A stretch of 64,000 nucleotides of DNA from Clostridia bacterium (GTDB taxonomy: Bacteria > Bacillota > Clostridia > Christensenellales > Pumilibacteraceae): the NCBI GenBank assembly GCA_022791915.1, contig JAAWAB010000015.1, forward strand, positions 204,791-268,790, given 5' to 3'. This document shows, piece by piece, positions 20,228-29,891 of the stretch. The notes under the pieces were generated by a model that worked only from the letters and a program-made list of their open reading frames with translations, was not told where the DNA came from and searched no databases. Each line of letters begins with the position of its first letter. Position 1 is the stretch's first letter. The position numbers were made by a program, and so were the translations under genes.

Positions 20228-20236
20228 CATAACAAA

Positions 20237-20272
20237 AACGCGACCGAACGAAAGAGTTCGGTCGCGTTTTTT
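20237..20272 (+). terminator. Intrinsic terminator
   Basis: AACGCGACCGAAC-gaaaga-GTTCGGTCGCGTT-TTTT. Confidence 0.92.
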
Positions 20273-20298
20273 GATTGTGCTGATTTTCAATAAAAAGT

Positions 20299-21159
20299 TT
20301 ATAAAACGTTTTTATAAAGCAGATAGCCCTCCATGTTGTCGCGTTCGGATACGGTGAACGTTGTTTTGCCGAATGCCTGCATAACGCGCAGGGCGGCAAG
20401 AGCGCCGTAGCCGATAACGTTTGCGCGGGCGGGGGTAAGACAGGGGTAGGCTTGTCGTAGGTTGGCGCCGAGAAAGAAATCGCGGGCAACGGCGTGGCAG
20501 AAAGCGTCGCTCACCGCAGTGCCGTGCACAATATTCGGATTATAACGAATAGGGCAGGCGAACATGGCGCCCAGAGCGGTGGCGGTTCCGCCTATGCCCA
20601 CTAAAACGTCGGCGGCGGGAACGGAAGGCGGAAATACTTCTTCAATCAGCCGATTGGCGACGTCGGGATGTTTTTGCGCGCCGTCGCGTAAGCGAACGCA
20701 CCCTATGGGCATGCTGTGCGAAAAGCCGATTTCTCCGTTTTGCCCGCACACGATTTCGCAACTTGCGCCGCCCATATCGAACAGGGCGGTGGGCATGCGG
20801 GTGTCGGGCGCGGCGCCCATAAAGCCGATTTTTGCCTCGGTTGCACCGTCTAACACGTCCACTTCGATTCCCGTGCGATTGAATACCGCTTGCACGAACT
20901 CTTTGCCGTTTTGCGCCGCGCGTACCGCTTCGGTGGCAAACGCATAGATTGTTTGGGCGCCGTTTGCCGTTGCTTTTTCGCAGTAGGCGGCAATCGCGTC
21001 TACCGTACGGGCAATGGCGCTTTCGTTCAGTCTGCCCGAAAAAAACAGACCGTCGGCAAGGACGGTGCTGTTGAGCTCTTTTTGCGCAAGTTGGGTGGTA
21101 TGGGAGTAAAGTGCATAGCGCACCGAATTACTGCCTATATCGATGACTGCCGTTTTCAT
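20299..21159 (-). CDS. Ppx/GppA-family phosphatase
   Basis: 'MKTAVIDIGSNSVRYALY', 'ALFDMGGASCEIVCG', 'VGIGGTATALGAM'. Confidence 0.92.
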   Translation of the reverse strand: MKTAVIDIGSNSVRYALYSHTTQLAQKELNSTVLADGLFFSGRLNESAIARTVDAIAAYCEKATANGAQTIYAFATEAVRAAQNGKEFVQAVFNRTGIEVDVLDGATEAKIGFMGAAPDTRMPTALFDMGGASCEIVCGQNGEIGFSHSMPIGCVRLRDGAQKHPDVANRLIEEVFPPSVPAADVLVGIGGTATALGAMFACPIRYNPNIVHGTAVSDAFCHAVARDFFLGANLRQAYPCLTPARANVIGYGALAALRVMQAFGKTTFTVSERDNMEGYLLYKNVL

Positions 21160-21446
21160 TTTTTGCCTATAAAGACGATTTCGCCTTCTCCCTTCATGTT
21201 CAGATATTCGCGCGCCATCATTTCGATATAGTCGCTGCTCTGATAGTAGGCGATGTCGGACGAATTGCGTTCGATTTGCGCGTTGATTTCACGCAGTTGG
21301 CGTTCCAGTCTGCTTTTGCGTTGATTGGCAGACGCAAGCCCCACCAAACTGACGATGAGCGCCACAATCATGAGTATGGCAAATACGACGCAGGACGCCA
21401 CCACGATGATTTTTACTTTTTCACGGTTTTCGGCATGAATTTGCAT
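21156..21446 (-). CDS. FtsB/DivIC-type septum formation initiator
   Basis: Single TM plus coiled coil 'NQRKSRLERQLREINAQIERNSSDIAYYQSSDYIEMMAREYLNMKGEGEIVFIG'; internal ATG at 21446 has GGAG, whereas the 21479 ATG lies 2 nt after a TAAAAT box. Confidence 0.85.
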   Translation of the reverse strand: MQIHAENREKVKIIVVASCVVFAILMIVALIVSLVGLASANQRKSRLERQLREINAQIERNSSDIAYYQSSDYIEMMAREYLNMKGEGEIVFIGKK

Positions 21447-21617
21447 ACGGTACGAACTCCGATTTTTGTTATTTACCATTTATTTTAGCACGATTTTACG
21501 GTTTTGGCAACTCTTTGCGCAACGATTTCGGCGGGTGGCACTGTGCGCGTGAAATAGTCTGCCGAATAGCTTGCCAAATCCGCGCGCGTGTTGTATAATG
21601 TTTTGTGAGGTCGGTGT

Positions 21618-22481
21618 ATGCGCCCCATAGCTTTTTTACAGAACAAATACTATACCGATTCGGGTATGGCGTATGTGTTTACCCGATTGCGCGACGAATT
21701 GCGGGCGTGCGGCATATCGCTTACGGCGGAGTGCGGTTCGTACGCGGAATATCCGTTTTCGGCGCCGTGGTTCTCGCATGCCGTGTTCTGGGATAAAGAC
21801 GTACCGCTTGCAAAGCGGTTGCAAAGCGTGGGAGTGCGCCTGATTAACCGGGCGGAAACGGTGGAAGTGTGCGACGACAAAGAAAAAACGTTTGCGGCGC
21901 TTTCGGGCAAAATCGACTTGCCGCGCACGGTGGTTGCGCCCCTTGTATACGCCGCTTCGTCGGGCGAAGATTCCGCTTTTCTCGATTATGTGGAATCGGA
22001 AATCGGGTATCCCGTTGTGGTAAAAGAAAGCACGGGCAGTTTGGGACAACAGGTGTTTTTGGCTTTCGACCGCGCGGAACTGAACGCATTGCACGCCCGT
22101 TTGGTGCACAAGCCGCATGTTTTTCAGCGTTTTATACGCGGACGGGAAAAAGGGTCGGATACGCGGGTGTATATTGTGGGCGAGCAGGCGGTAGGCGCGG
22201 CGGTGCGTCGCAACACAACCGATTTTCGTTCCAATGCAGCGTTGGGCGGCGTGATTACCGCAACGCCGCTTTCGGACGAATTGCGCAGTCTTGCGCAAAC
22301 GGTAGCGCGGGCGTTACGGCTGGAATACGGCTCGGTGGATTTTATCTGCGAGAACGGGCAATACGTATTCATAGAAGCAAACAGTTCGGCGTATATGCGC
22401 GGCGCCGAAACGGCGGGCGTTCCGTTGCCCGCACTGTATGCGCGGTATCTTGCGGAGGTGGTTTGTGACGCTTGCCGATAA
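21618..22481 (+). CDS. RimK-like ATP-grasp ligase
   Basis: 'LPRTVVAPLVY...GYPVVVKESTGSLGQQVFLA', 'FQRFIRGREKGSDTRVYIVG', 'YGSVDFICENGQYVFIEANSSAYMRGAE'. Confidence 0.88.
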   Translation: MRPIAFLQNKYYTDSGMAYVFTRLRDELRACGISLTAECGSYAEYPFSAPWFSHAVFWDKDVPLAKRLQSVGVRLINRAETVEVCDDKEKTFAALSGKIDLPRTVVAPLVYAASSGEDSAFLDYVESEIGYPVVVKESTGSLGQQVFLAFDRAELNALHARLVHKPHVFQRFIRGREKGSDTRVYIVGEQAVGAAVRRNTTDFRSNAALGGVITATPLSDELRSLAQTVARALRLEYGSVDFICENGQYVFIEANSSAYMRGAETAGVPLPALYARYLAEVVCDACR

Positions 22482-23154
22482 TGTGCGCAACTTGCGCGAA
22501 CGCGTAGCAAAAGCCTGTGCCGCGGCGGGGCGGAACGAGCGCGAAATCACCGTGGTTGCCGCTACCAAAACGGTGCCCGCGGAGATTGCGGAAACGCTTG
22601 CGCAATACGGAATTATGCATGCGGGCGAAAACCGCGTGCAGGAATTCACCCAAAAATACCGTGCCGATTCGCCGCTTAATTGGCACATGATAGGCGCTTT
22701 GCAAACCAACAAGGTGAAATACGTTGTGGGCAAGGTGCGGCTCATTCAGTCGGTAGACAGGATACCGTTGGCGCAGGAAATCAACAGAATATCGAAAATT
22801 CGCGGCGTGATTACCGACGTGCTGGCAGAAGTGAACGTGGGCGGCGAAGAGAGCAAGAGCGGCGTTTTGCCCGCCATGCTCGACGAACTGTGCGCGCAAA
22901 TCGTCGAACTGCCCAACGTGCGGCTGTGCGGACTGATGAGCATTCCGCCCATCGGCGCGCCTACGGCAATGTACGAGCGCATGAAAAAACTGTCCGACGA
23001 AATAAAGGCGCAATACAAAGGCGCGGATACGCTTTCTATGGGCATGAGCAACGACTACGAAACGGCAATCGCATGCGGCGCCACCATGATACGTCCGGGG
23101 CGGGCGCTGTTCGGAGAACGGGCACAGAAAACGCAGGAGGAAATAAAACCATGA
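22465..23154 (+). CDS. YggS-family PLP homeostasis protein
   Basis: GTG start after GGAGG; 'ITVVAATKTVPAEIAETLAQYGIMHAGENRVQEF', 'WHMIGALQTNKVKYVVGKVRLIQSVD', 'LSMGMSNDYETAIACGATMIRPGRALFGER'. Confidence 0.95.
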   Translation: MTLADNVRNLRERVAKACAAAGRNEREITVVAATKTVPAEIAETLAQYGIMHAGENRVQEFTQKYRADSPLNWHMIGALQTNKVKYVVGKVRLIQSVDRIPLAQEINRISKIRGVITDVLAEVNVGGEESKSGVLPAMLDELCAQIVELPNVRLCGLMSIPPIGAPTAMYERMKKLSDEIKAQYKGADTLSMGMSNDYETAIACGATMIRPGRALFGERAQKTQEEIKP

Positions 23155-23579
23155 GATTCGGAGATTGGGCGAAGAACGCCGGCAACTACAACGGCGACGA
23201 GAACAGCATGGAATATTTTGAAGATACGCACCGCGGATACGGGGCGGGCAACATGCCCGACTATTCGCAAACCCACACCATGAAACAGCAAACGGCGCAC
23301 AACGGCACAAAGTTTATGTCTACGCCGTACTTTCAGAACGTGGTGGTGTATGAACCGCAATCGCCCGAAGACGTGCAACTGCTGATAGACTACTTAAAGC
23401 AGCACGAGCCTGCCGTAGTGAATCTGGATAACGTGGAGCCTGCGGCGGCGCAACGTATACTCGACTTTGTAAGCGGGGCAACGTATGCGTTAAGCGGAAG
23501 CGTGCACCGAATCGCGGGCAATATCTTTTTACTTTCGCCGCAAGGAGTGGGAATAACGGTACCGTATGAATCGAGATAA
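23151..23579 (+). CDS. sepF: SepF cell division protein
   Basis: 'VVVYEPQSPEDVQLLIDYLKQHEPAVVNLDNVEPAAAQRILDFVSGATYALSGSVHRIAGNIFLLSPQGVGI'. Confidence 0.95.
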   Translation: MRFGDWAKNAGNYNGDENSMEYFEDTHRGYGAGNMPDYSQTHTMKQQTAHNGTKFMSTPYFQNVVVYEPQSPEDVQLLIDYLKQHEPAVVNLDNVEPAAAQRILDFVSGATYALSGSVHRIAGNIFLLSPQGVGITVPYESR

Positions 23580-24480
23580 CGAAAATCCGACCGAAAATAT
23601 CGGAACAGAGCAGGACGCACCCGTCGAGCAAGACGCGCCCGAATTGACCGCCCAAGCAAACGACACGCCCGCAGAGCGTGAAGAAGAATGGGCGGGCGGC
23701 TGTGCGCGCGTTGTGGGCGCACTCAAAAAGTTCGGCAAAGCGGCTTGGGAATATTGCAAGGGCGCAAGAATCGAACTGCTTGTGCTTGCGGCGATTTTGG
23801 TTGTAGACCTAATCACCAAAGCGCTTGTGGGCAAGTTCATGACCGAAGGGCAAAGCATAACCGTGTTGCCCGAATTTTTGTACATTACGTACGTGCGCAA
23901 CACCAAGGCGGCGTTCGGCAGTGCGTTCGGGTTGGAAAAGGTGATGAGCGACGAGGCGATTCGCATTATCTTTTTGATTATCACCGTGTTGGCGGTGGGC
24001 GTTTTCTGCTATCTGCTGTATCGGTTGCGCAAGCGGCATTTACTGATGCGTCTTGCAATCGCTATGATTATCGGCGGCGCACTCGGCAACTTTTTCGACC
24101 GATTGGTTTTTGCGTACGTGCGCGATTTTATCGAGATAGTGTTTTTCGGGTGCAACGTGCCGTTGCTCGGCAAAACGTTCCCCGTGTTCAACGTGGCGGA
24201 TATGGGGCTGACGATTGGCGTCCTGCTGTTCCTGATTTACTTTATCGCCATATACAAAGAGCCGAAAAAGTCCGAGCCTACGACGGCAGGCGTTTCGGAC
24301 GGCGCGGCAGAATCGGCAGAAACGGAGAACGTGTCGGAAACGAACGGCGCGGAACAAAAAAATTCGCCTGATGAGTCTGCGGCGAAAACGGATTCGGATT
24401 CGCTTGTAAAAACGGATAACCGAGAAAGTTCGATTGCGTCCCAAACAACGGGCGAGCCGAAAGAGAGCGACAATGCCTGA
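23566..24480 (+). CDS. lspA: Lipoprotein signal peptidase (LspA) with extra N- and C-terminal acidic extensions
   Basis: 'LVVDLITKALV', 'TYVRNTKAAFGSAFG', 'GGALGNFFDRLVFAYVRDFIEI', 'FPVFNVADMGLTIGVLL'. Confidence 0.93.
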   Translation: MNRDNENPTENIGTEQDAPVEQDAPELTAQANDTPAEREEEWAGGCARVVGALKKFGKAAWEYCKGARIELLVLAAILVVDLITKALVGKFMTEGQSITVLPEFLYITYVRNTKAAFGSAFGLEKVMSDEAIRIIFLIITVLAVGVFCYLLYRLRKRHLLMRLAIAMIIGGALGNFFDRLVFAYVRDFIEIVFFGCNVPLLGKTFPVFNVADMGLTIGVLLFLIYFIAIYKEPKKSEPTTAGVSDGAAESAETENVSETNGAEQKNSPDESAAKTDSDSLVKTDNRESSIASQTTGEPKESDNA

Positions 24481-25414
24481 CGCGACGGAGTTCACGGTAC
24501 GGGAGAGCGGCGAGCGGTTAGACGTGTTTTTGAGCCGTGTGGCGGGCAAAACGCGCTCGCAAATCGCCCGATATAACGACGACGGCAACGTGCTGGTGAA
24601 CGGCGAACGGGGCAAGTGCGGCAGAATTTTGAAGGCGGGCGACATAGTGTCTTTTACCGCCGAAGAACGCGCGGTAAACGCGTTGCCCGAAGAATTGCCG
24701 CTCGATATTCTTTACGAAGACGACGATATCGCCGTACTAAACAAGCGGCAGGGCATGAGCGTGCACCCCGGTGCGGGGAATGCGTCGGGCACGCTGGTAA
24801 ACGCGCTATTGTGGCGGTTCGGGTCGCTTTCGGAGGCGGGCGGGCAGTCCCGCCCGGGAATCGTGCATCGCTTGGATAAAGATACGTCGGGCGTGCTCGT
24901 GGTGGCAAAAAACGACCGCGCGCATTTGGCGCTTTCGGCGCAGTGGAGCAGTCGGCAGGTGCGCAAGATATATCTGGCGCTGTTGGAAGGCAATCTGCGG
25001 GACGACGAAGGCAAAGTTTGCACGTGTATCGGGCGCAGTACGCGCGACCGCAAGAAAATGGCGGTGTTGCCGCAGGGCAAAGAGGCAATCACGCTTTATC
25101 GGGTATGCGAGCGGTTTGCGGCAAATTGTTTGGCGGAGTTCGATATCCGCACGGGCAGAACGCACCAAATCCGCGTGCACGCGCAGTATTTGGGGCACCC
25201 CGTGGTGGGCGACAAAACATACGGGTATGCAAAACAGAAATTCGCGTTGAACGGGCAACTGCTACATGCGTACAAGATTACGTTTCTGCACCCCGCAACG
25301 GGAGAAGAAAAAACGTTTTGCGCGCCCCTTCCCGATTACTTTGAAAACGTTCTGAAAAAATTGAGAAATCAAAAGGAGAAAGAAGTACCATGCGATTCAA
25401 AGCCGCAATCATGA
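24473..25414 (+). CDS. RluA-family pseudouridine synthase
   Basis: S4 domain then 'PGIVHRLDKDTSGVLVVAKN', 'TGRTHQIRVHAQYLGHPVVGDKTYG'. Confidence 0.95.
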   Translation: MPDATEFTVRESGERLDVFLSRVAGKTRSQIARYNDDGNVLVNGERGKCGRILKAGDIVSFTAEERAVNALPEELPLDILYEDDDIAVLNKRQGMSVHPGAGNASGTLVNALLWRFGSLSEAGGQSRPGIVHRLDKDTSGVLVVAKNDRAHLALSAQWSSRQVRKIYLALLEGNLRDDEGKVCTCIGRSTRDRKKMAVLPQGKEAITLYRVCERFAANCLAEFDIRTGRTHQIRVHAQYLGHPVVGDKTYGYAKQKFALNGQLLHAYKITFLHPATGEEKTFCAPLPDYFENVLKKLRNQKEKEVPCDSKPQS

Positions 25415-25926
25415 ACGGAGAAGAAATGCGTCGTGTGCTCATTCGTATCGCGCACGAAATCATCGAACGCAACGGCGGCGCCGAAGGTTTGGCGCTGGTG
25501 GGAATCCACCGCAGGGGCGTGCCGCTTTCGCTCGAACTGCAAAAGATTATACGCGACGTAGAGAAAAAGGAAGTGCCGTGCGGCAGTTTAGACATCACGC
25601 TCTACCGCGACGACCTTTCGCTGATTGCCGACCACCCGCAAATCAAAGGAACCGATTTGCCGTTTGCCGTGGAAGGCGCCAATCTCATTTTGGTAGACGA
25701 CGTGCTCTATACGGGCAGAACGGTGCGGGCGGCAATGGAAGCGATAGGAGAAATGGGACGCCCCAAATCCATACAGCTTGCCGTTTTGATAGACCGCGGC
25801 GGCAGGGAACTTCCGATAGGCGCCGACTATGTGGGAAAAATGTTGCCCACGTCGCGCAGCGAACTTGTGTCGGTGAGCGTGAAAGGGACGGATGGGGAAG
25901 ACCGTGTAGACATATACAGCATCTGA
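25390..25926 (+). CDS. pyrR: Bifunctional pyr operon regulator/uracil phosphoribosyltransferase PyrR
   Basis: 'LVGIHRRGVPLSLELQK', 'LDITLYRDDL', 'ANLILVDDVLYTGRTVRAAMEAI'. Confidence 0.95.
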   Translation: MRFKAAIMNGEEMRRVLIRIAHEIIERNGGAEGLALVGIHRRGVPLSLELQKIIRDVEKKEVPCGSLDITLYRDDLSLIADHPQIKGTDLPFAVEGANLILVDDVLYTGRTVRAAMEAIGEMGRPKSIQLAVLIDRGGRELPIGADYVGKMLPTSRSELVSVSVKGTDGEDRVDIYSI

Positions 25927-25990
25927 AAGCACATACATCGCGGGATACGCAATAAAACATATTTTACAGTAAGGAGAACATGGTTTCGCT

Positions 25991-26911
25991 ATGTTGAAAC
26001 GAAAAGACCTGTTGGGGCTTAAAGACGTTACGCGCGAAGAGATAGAAGAAATTCTTTCCACCGCCGAACAAATGCGCAAGATACTCGACCAAAACGTGAA
26101 GAAAACGCCGCATTTGCAGGGCAAGAACGTGACCACGCTGTTCTATGAGAACAGCACGCGCACGCGCACGTCGTTCGAGTCGGCGGCAAAGATTATGGGC
26201 GCAAACGCTATCAATATATCGGCGTCGGCGTCCAGCGTATCCAAAGGGGAAACGCTTATCGATACGGGCAAGAATCTCGACGCCCTGCTCACCGACGTGA
26301 TTATCATACGCCACCCGATGTCGGGCGCGCCGCACCTACTCGCCAAAAACGTGCGGGCAAGCGTGATAAATGCGGGCGACGGGCTGAACGAGCACCCCAC
26401 GCAGGCGCTTTTGGATATCTATACCATGAAAGAAAAGTTCGGCACGTTAGACGGGCTGAAAGTGGTGATTGCGGGCGATATCAAGCACTCGCGCGTGGCG
26501 CGCAGTAACATATGGGGATTGCGCAAACTGGGCGCGTCGGTTACGGTATGCGCGCCCAAAACGCTGTTGCCTGCCTGCATGGAAGAAATGGACGTTGCGG
26601 TAAGTTGTCGTTTAGACGAGTGCATACGCGACGCCAACGTGGTAATGGGGTTGCGCATGCAGTTGGAGCGGCAACAGGCGGGACTCTTTCCGAGCATTGC
26701 CGAATATAATGCGTACTACGGCTTAACCGCCGCGCGGCTCAATCTTGCCGACAGCGACGCGATTGTCATGCACCCCGGACCGGTCAACCGCGGCGTGGAA
26801 CTTACGAGCGAAGTGGCGGACGGCGAGCAGTCGTACATTCTGCGTCAGGTAACGAACGGACTTGCGGTGCGCATGGCGCTGTTGTTCTTGTTAACGCGCA
26901 GTAAGGCATAG
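25991..26911 (+). CDS. pyrB: Aspartate carbamoyltransferase catalytic subunit
   Basis: 'LFYENSTRTRTSFESAAKIMGAN', 'HPTQALLDIYTM', 'MHPGPVNRGVEL'. Confidence 0.97.
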   Translation: MLKRKDLLGLKDVTREEIEEILSTAEQMRKILDQNVKKTPHLQGKNVTTLFYENSTRTRTSFESAAKIMGANAINISASASSVSKGETLIDTGKNLDALLTDVIIIRHPMSGAPHLLAKNVRASVINAGDGLNEHPTQALLDIYTMKEKFGTLDGLKVVIAGDIKHSRVARSNIWGLRKLGASVTVCAPKTLLPACMEEMDVAVSCRLDECIRDANVVMGLRMQLERQQAGLFPSIAEYNAYYGLTAARLNLADSDAIVMHPGPVNRGVELTSEVADGEQSYILRQVTNGLAVRMALLFLLTRSKA

Positions 26912-26933
26912 GCGGGCGGAAGGAGAATACGAA

Positions 26934-28211
26934 ATGAATTTGCTCATTAAAAACGGAATGGCTGTCGTGGGCGACGCGCTGGAAAAAAAGGATATTTACA
27001 TCGAAGGCAGTAAAATCGTTAAAATCGGGAACGACATCGATTGCGCCGCCGACAAGGTGATTGATGCGGAAGGCAAAATCGTCATGCCCGGATTTGTGGA
27101 CATGCACTGTCATTTGCGCGAACCCGGACAGGAATACAAAGAAGATATTGCAAGCGGCACGGCGGCGGCGTTACGCGGCGGATTCACGTCGGTTGCTTGC
27201 ATGCCCAACACCGTGCCGCCCATAGATAACGCCGCGCTTGTCAAGTATATCTGCACGCGCGCCGCCGAAGTGGATAACGCCAAGGTGTTTCCCATAGGGT
27301 GCATTACCAAGGGGCAGCAGGGCAAAGAAATAGCCGAAATGGGATTCATGCGTGATGCGGGCGCGGTTGCGTTTTCGGACGACGGCAGACCCGTTTCCGA
27401 CGGCAACATCATGCGCCTTGCGCTCGAATACGCGGCGTCGTTTCAATTATTGCTTATCAGTCACTGCGAAGATAAAGCGCTTGCCGCAAACGGTGTGGCG
27501 AACGAAGGACTCAACGCCACCATTGCGGGGCTGAAAGGAATCACGCGCGCCGCCGAAGAGAGCATGGTTGCACGTGATATCGTGCTTGCCGAAACGCTGG
27601 GTGCCCGCGTGCACGTCGCACACGTGAGCACCAAGGGGAGCGTGGAACTCGTGCGGCAGGCAAAAGCGCGCGGCGTTGCGGTAACCTGCGAAACGTGCCC
27701 GCACTATTTTTCGGCTACGGACGACGAAATTCTTTCGTATAACACCAATGCCAAAATCAATCCGCCGCTTCGCACGCAGAGCGACGTGGAAGCGATTATA
27801 GAAGGCTTGCGCGACGGAACAATCGACGCGATTGCCACCGACCACGCGCCGCACCACGTCGACGAAAAGAATCTGGAATTTAATCTCGCGCCGTTCGGCA
27901 CAACGGGGTTTGAAACAGCGTTTTCGCTCGCGTACACCAATCTGGTGGAAACGGACATCATCGACATTGTAAAACTTTCGCGCTTGATGAGCGCCAATCC
28001 CGCGCGGATTTTGGGAATCGGGTCGGGAACGCTTGCGGTGGGAGAACGCGCCGATATCACCGTGATAGACCCCGAAAAGAGTTTCACGGTAGACAGCGGC
28101 AAGTTTGCGTCCAAAGGAAAAAACAGTCTGTTCAACGGGTGGAAGTTGCACGGCGCCGTTTCGGCGGTGATTGTGGACGGCATGGAAAAGGAGATAAAAA
28201 ACTATGATTGA
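26934..28211 (+). CDS. pyrC: Dihydroorotase
   Basis: 'VMPGFVDMHCHLREPGQEYKEDIASGTAAALRGGFTSVACMPNT', 'IDAIATDHAPHHVDEK'. Confidence 0.97.
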   Translation: MNLLIKNGMAVVGDALEKKDIYIEGSKIVKIGNDIDCAADKVIDAEGKIVMPGFVDMHCHLREPGQEYKEDIASGTAAALRGGFTSVACMPNTVPPIDNAALVKYICTRAAEVDNAKVFPIGCITKGQQGKEIAEMGFMRDAGAVAFSDDGRPVSDGNIMRLALEYAASFQLLLISHCEDKALAANGVANEGLNATIAGLKGITRAAEESMVARDIVLAETLGARVHVAHVSTKGSVELVRQAKARGVAVTCETCPHYFSATDDEILSYNTNAKINPPLRTQSDVEAIIEGLRDGTIDAIATDHAPHHVDEKNLEFNLAPFGTTGFETAFSLAYTNLVETDIIDIVKLSRLMSANPARILGIGSGTLAVGERADITVIDPEKSFTVDSGKFASKGKNSLFNGWKLHGAVSAVIVDGMEKEIKNYD

Positions 28212-29124
28212 CACGCTGATAGAAAAGATTATCGAAAAAAACAATCCTACGGCGGTGGGGCTGGATACGTCGTTCGACTATTTGCCCGACGAAATGAAAA
28301 CGTGTTGCAAAACGGCGGAAGACGCGGCAAAGGCGATTACCGAATTCAATGTAACGCTCATCGACCGCATAAAAAACCTTGTGCCCGCCGTAAAAGTGCA
28401 GGTGGCATATTACGAAATGTACGGCGTGGCGGGCTTGCAAGCGTTTGAAACCACGCTGAAAACGGCGCGCGCAAACGGGTTGGTTGCGATTGCCGATTGC
28501 AAGCGCAACGACATCGGTTCCACGGCGGCGTGTTACAGCGCGGCGTATCTGGGGCGGAGTAAGATAGGCGATTACGAGTTCACTCCCTTTGAAAGCGATT
28601 TTCTCACGGTAAACGGCTATCTGGGCGCCGACGGACTGGACCCGTTCGTTGCCGATTGCCGCAAATACAACCGCGGTCTGTTCGTGCTGGTAAAAACGTC
28701 TAATCCGTCCAGCGGGCAGTTGCAAGATAAGAAGATGGACGACGGGCGCACGCTTTACGAGCACACGGCAAGTTTGGTAACCGCGTGCGGCAAAGACCTT
28801 GTGGGCAAATACGGGTACTCGGATATCGGCGCGGTAATCGGCGCCACGCACCCCGCGCAGGCGGAACGGGTGCGGCGCGAATTTCCCGCTCTGTTTTTCC
28901 TGATTCCCGGCTACGGTGCGCAGGGCGGCAGTGCCGACGGGCTGACCGTATGTTTCGACGATAGGGGGCTGGGGGGAATCGTGAACAATTCGCGCGGCAT
29001 TATCTGCGCGTATAAGTCGGAAAAATACAAAGGACAAAGCTACGCGCAGGCGGCGGAAAACGCCGTGATTGCCATGCGCGAAGATATTTACCGCTCGCTG
29101 CAAAAAGCGGGCAAAGCGAGATAA
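28204..29124 (+). CDS. pyrF: Orotidine 5'-phosphate decarboxylase (long type)
   Basis: 'NPTAVGLDTSFDYLP', 'LVAIADCKRNDIGSTAACYSAAYLG', 'FLIPGYGAQGGSADGL'. Confidence 0.96.
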   Translation: MIDTLIEKIIEKNNPTAVGLDTSFDYLPDEMKTCCKTAEDAAKAITEFNVTLIDRIKNLVPAVKVQVAYYEMYGVAGLQAFETTLKTARANGLVAIADCKRNDIGSTAACYSAAYLGRSKIGDYEFTPFESDFLTVNGYLGADGLDPFVADCRKYNRGLFVLVKTSNPSSGQLQDKKMDDGRTLYEHTASLVTACGKDLVGKYGYSDIGAVIGATHPAQAERVRREFPALFFLIPGYGAQGGSADGLTVCFDDRGLGGIVNNSRGIICAYKSEKYKGQSYAQAAENAVIAMREDIYRSLQKAGKAR

Positions 29125-29126
29125 AC

Positions 29127-29891
29127 GTGAAAGATTACGAATTGACGCTCCAAAGCAAGCGACCCGTTTCGCCCGACGTGTGGGAATTTGTCTTTCGTTC
29201 GGCAGAAACGTTGCCCCCCATTCGTTGCGGACAGTTCTTGCACCTGAAAGTGGGCGGGGAATTTCTGCTCCGTCGCCCGTTCTGCATTTATAAGTTCGAC
29301 GCGCAGTCGGTGTCGCTGATTGTAGCCGTAGTGGGCGGCGGCACGCGGCGCATGGTACGAATGCGGGAAGGCGAAAAGGCGAAAGCCGTGTTGCCCATAG
29401 GTAACGGATTCACGCTTTCCGAAAACCACCGAAAAATTCTTTTGCTGGGCGGCGGCGTGGGTTGCGCGCCGCTTGTCACCGTTCCCGTTACATATCCCGA
29501 CCGCGAATACGTTTCGTATATCGGATTTTCGGATAAGGGCGCCGTGGCGTTTGAAAATGACTTTTCGGCGTTCGGCAAAACGGTGATTTGCACCGACAAC
29601 GGCAGTGCGGGCAGATGCGGCTACGTGACCGACGTCTTGCGCGAAGACATAGAAAAGATTGCCCCCGACGTGATTTTGGTGTGCGGACCCACGCCCATGA
29701 TGAAGGCGGCGGCGCGGTTATCGTACGATACGAAGATTCCCGCTTATATGTCGGGCGAAACGCGTATGGGGTGCGGCGTGGGCGCCTGCCTTGTGTGCGC
29801 GTGCGCCGTGAAGAATCCCGACGGCTCGGTATCGAACAAGCGCGCGTGCGTAGACGGTCCCGTTTTCAATTTGGAGGATATTCTGCTGTGA
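29127..29891 (+). CDS. pyrK: Dihydroorotate dehydrogenase electron-transfer subunit
   Basis: 'GQFLHLKVGGEFLLRRPFCIYKFD', 'ILLLGGGVGCAPLV', Cys cluster 'ETRMGCGVGACLVCACAV...KRACVDGPVF'. Confidence 0.95.
   Translation: MKDYELTLQSKRPVSPDVWEFVFRSAETLPPIRCGQFLHLKVGGEFLLRRPFCIYKFDAQSVSLIVAVVGGGTRRMVRMREGEKAKAVLPIGNGFTLSENHRKILLLGGGVGCAPLVTVPVTYPDREYVSYIGFSDKGAVAFENDFSAFGKTVICTDNGSAGRCGYVTDVLREDIEKIAPDVILVCGPTPMMKAAARLSYDTKIPAYMSGETRMGCGVGACLVCACAVKNPDGSVSNKRACVDGPVFNLEDILL

Noticed and set aside
21447-21479. Start of the ftsB/divIC gene at 21479
   Set aside because: That ATG is 2 nt after a TAAAAT -10 box; the next in-frame ATG (21446) has a GGAG at good spacing
25927-25990. Possible PyrR attenuator in the pyrR-pyrB gap
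   Set aside because: No terminator stem with T-run and no PyrR-loop consensus by eye; noted as absence instead
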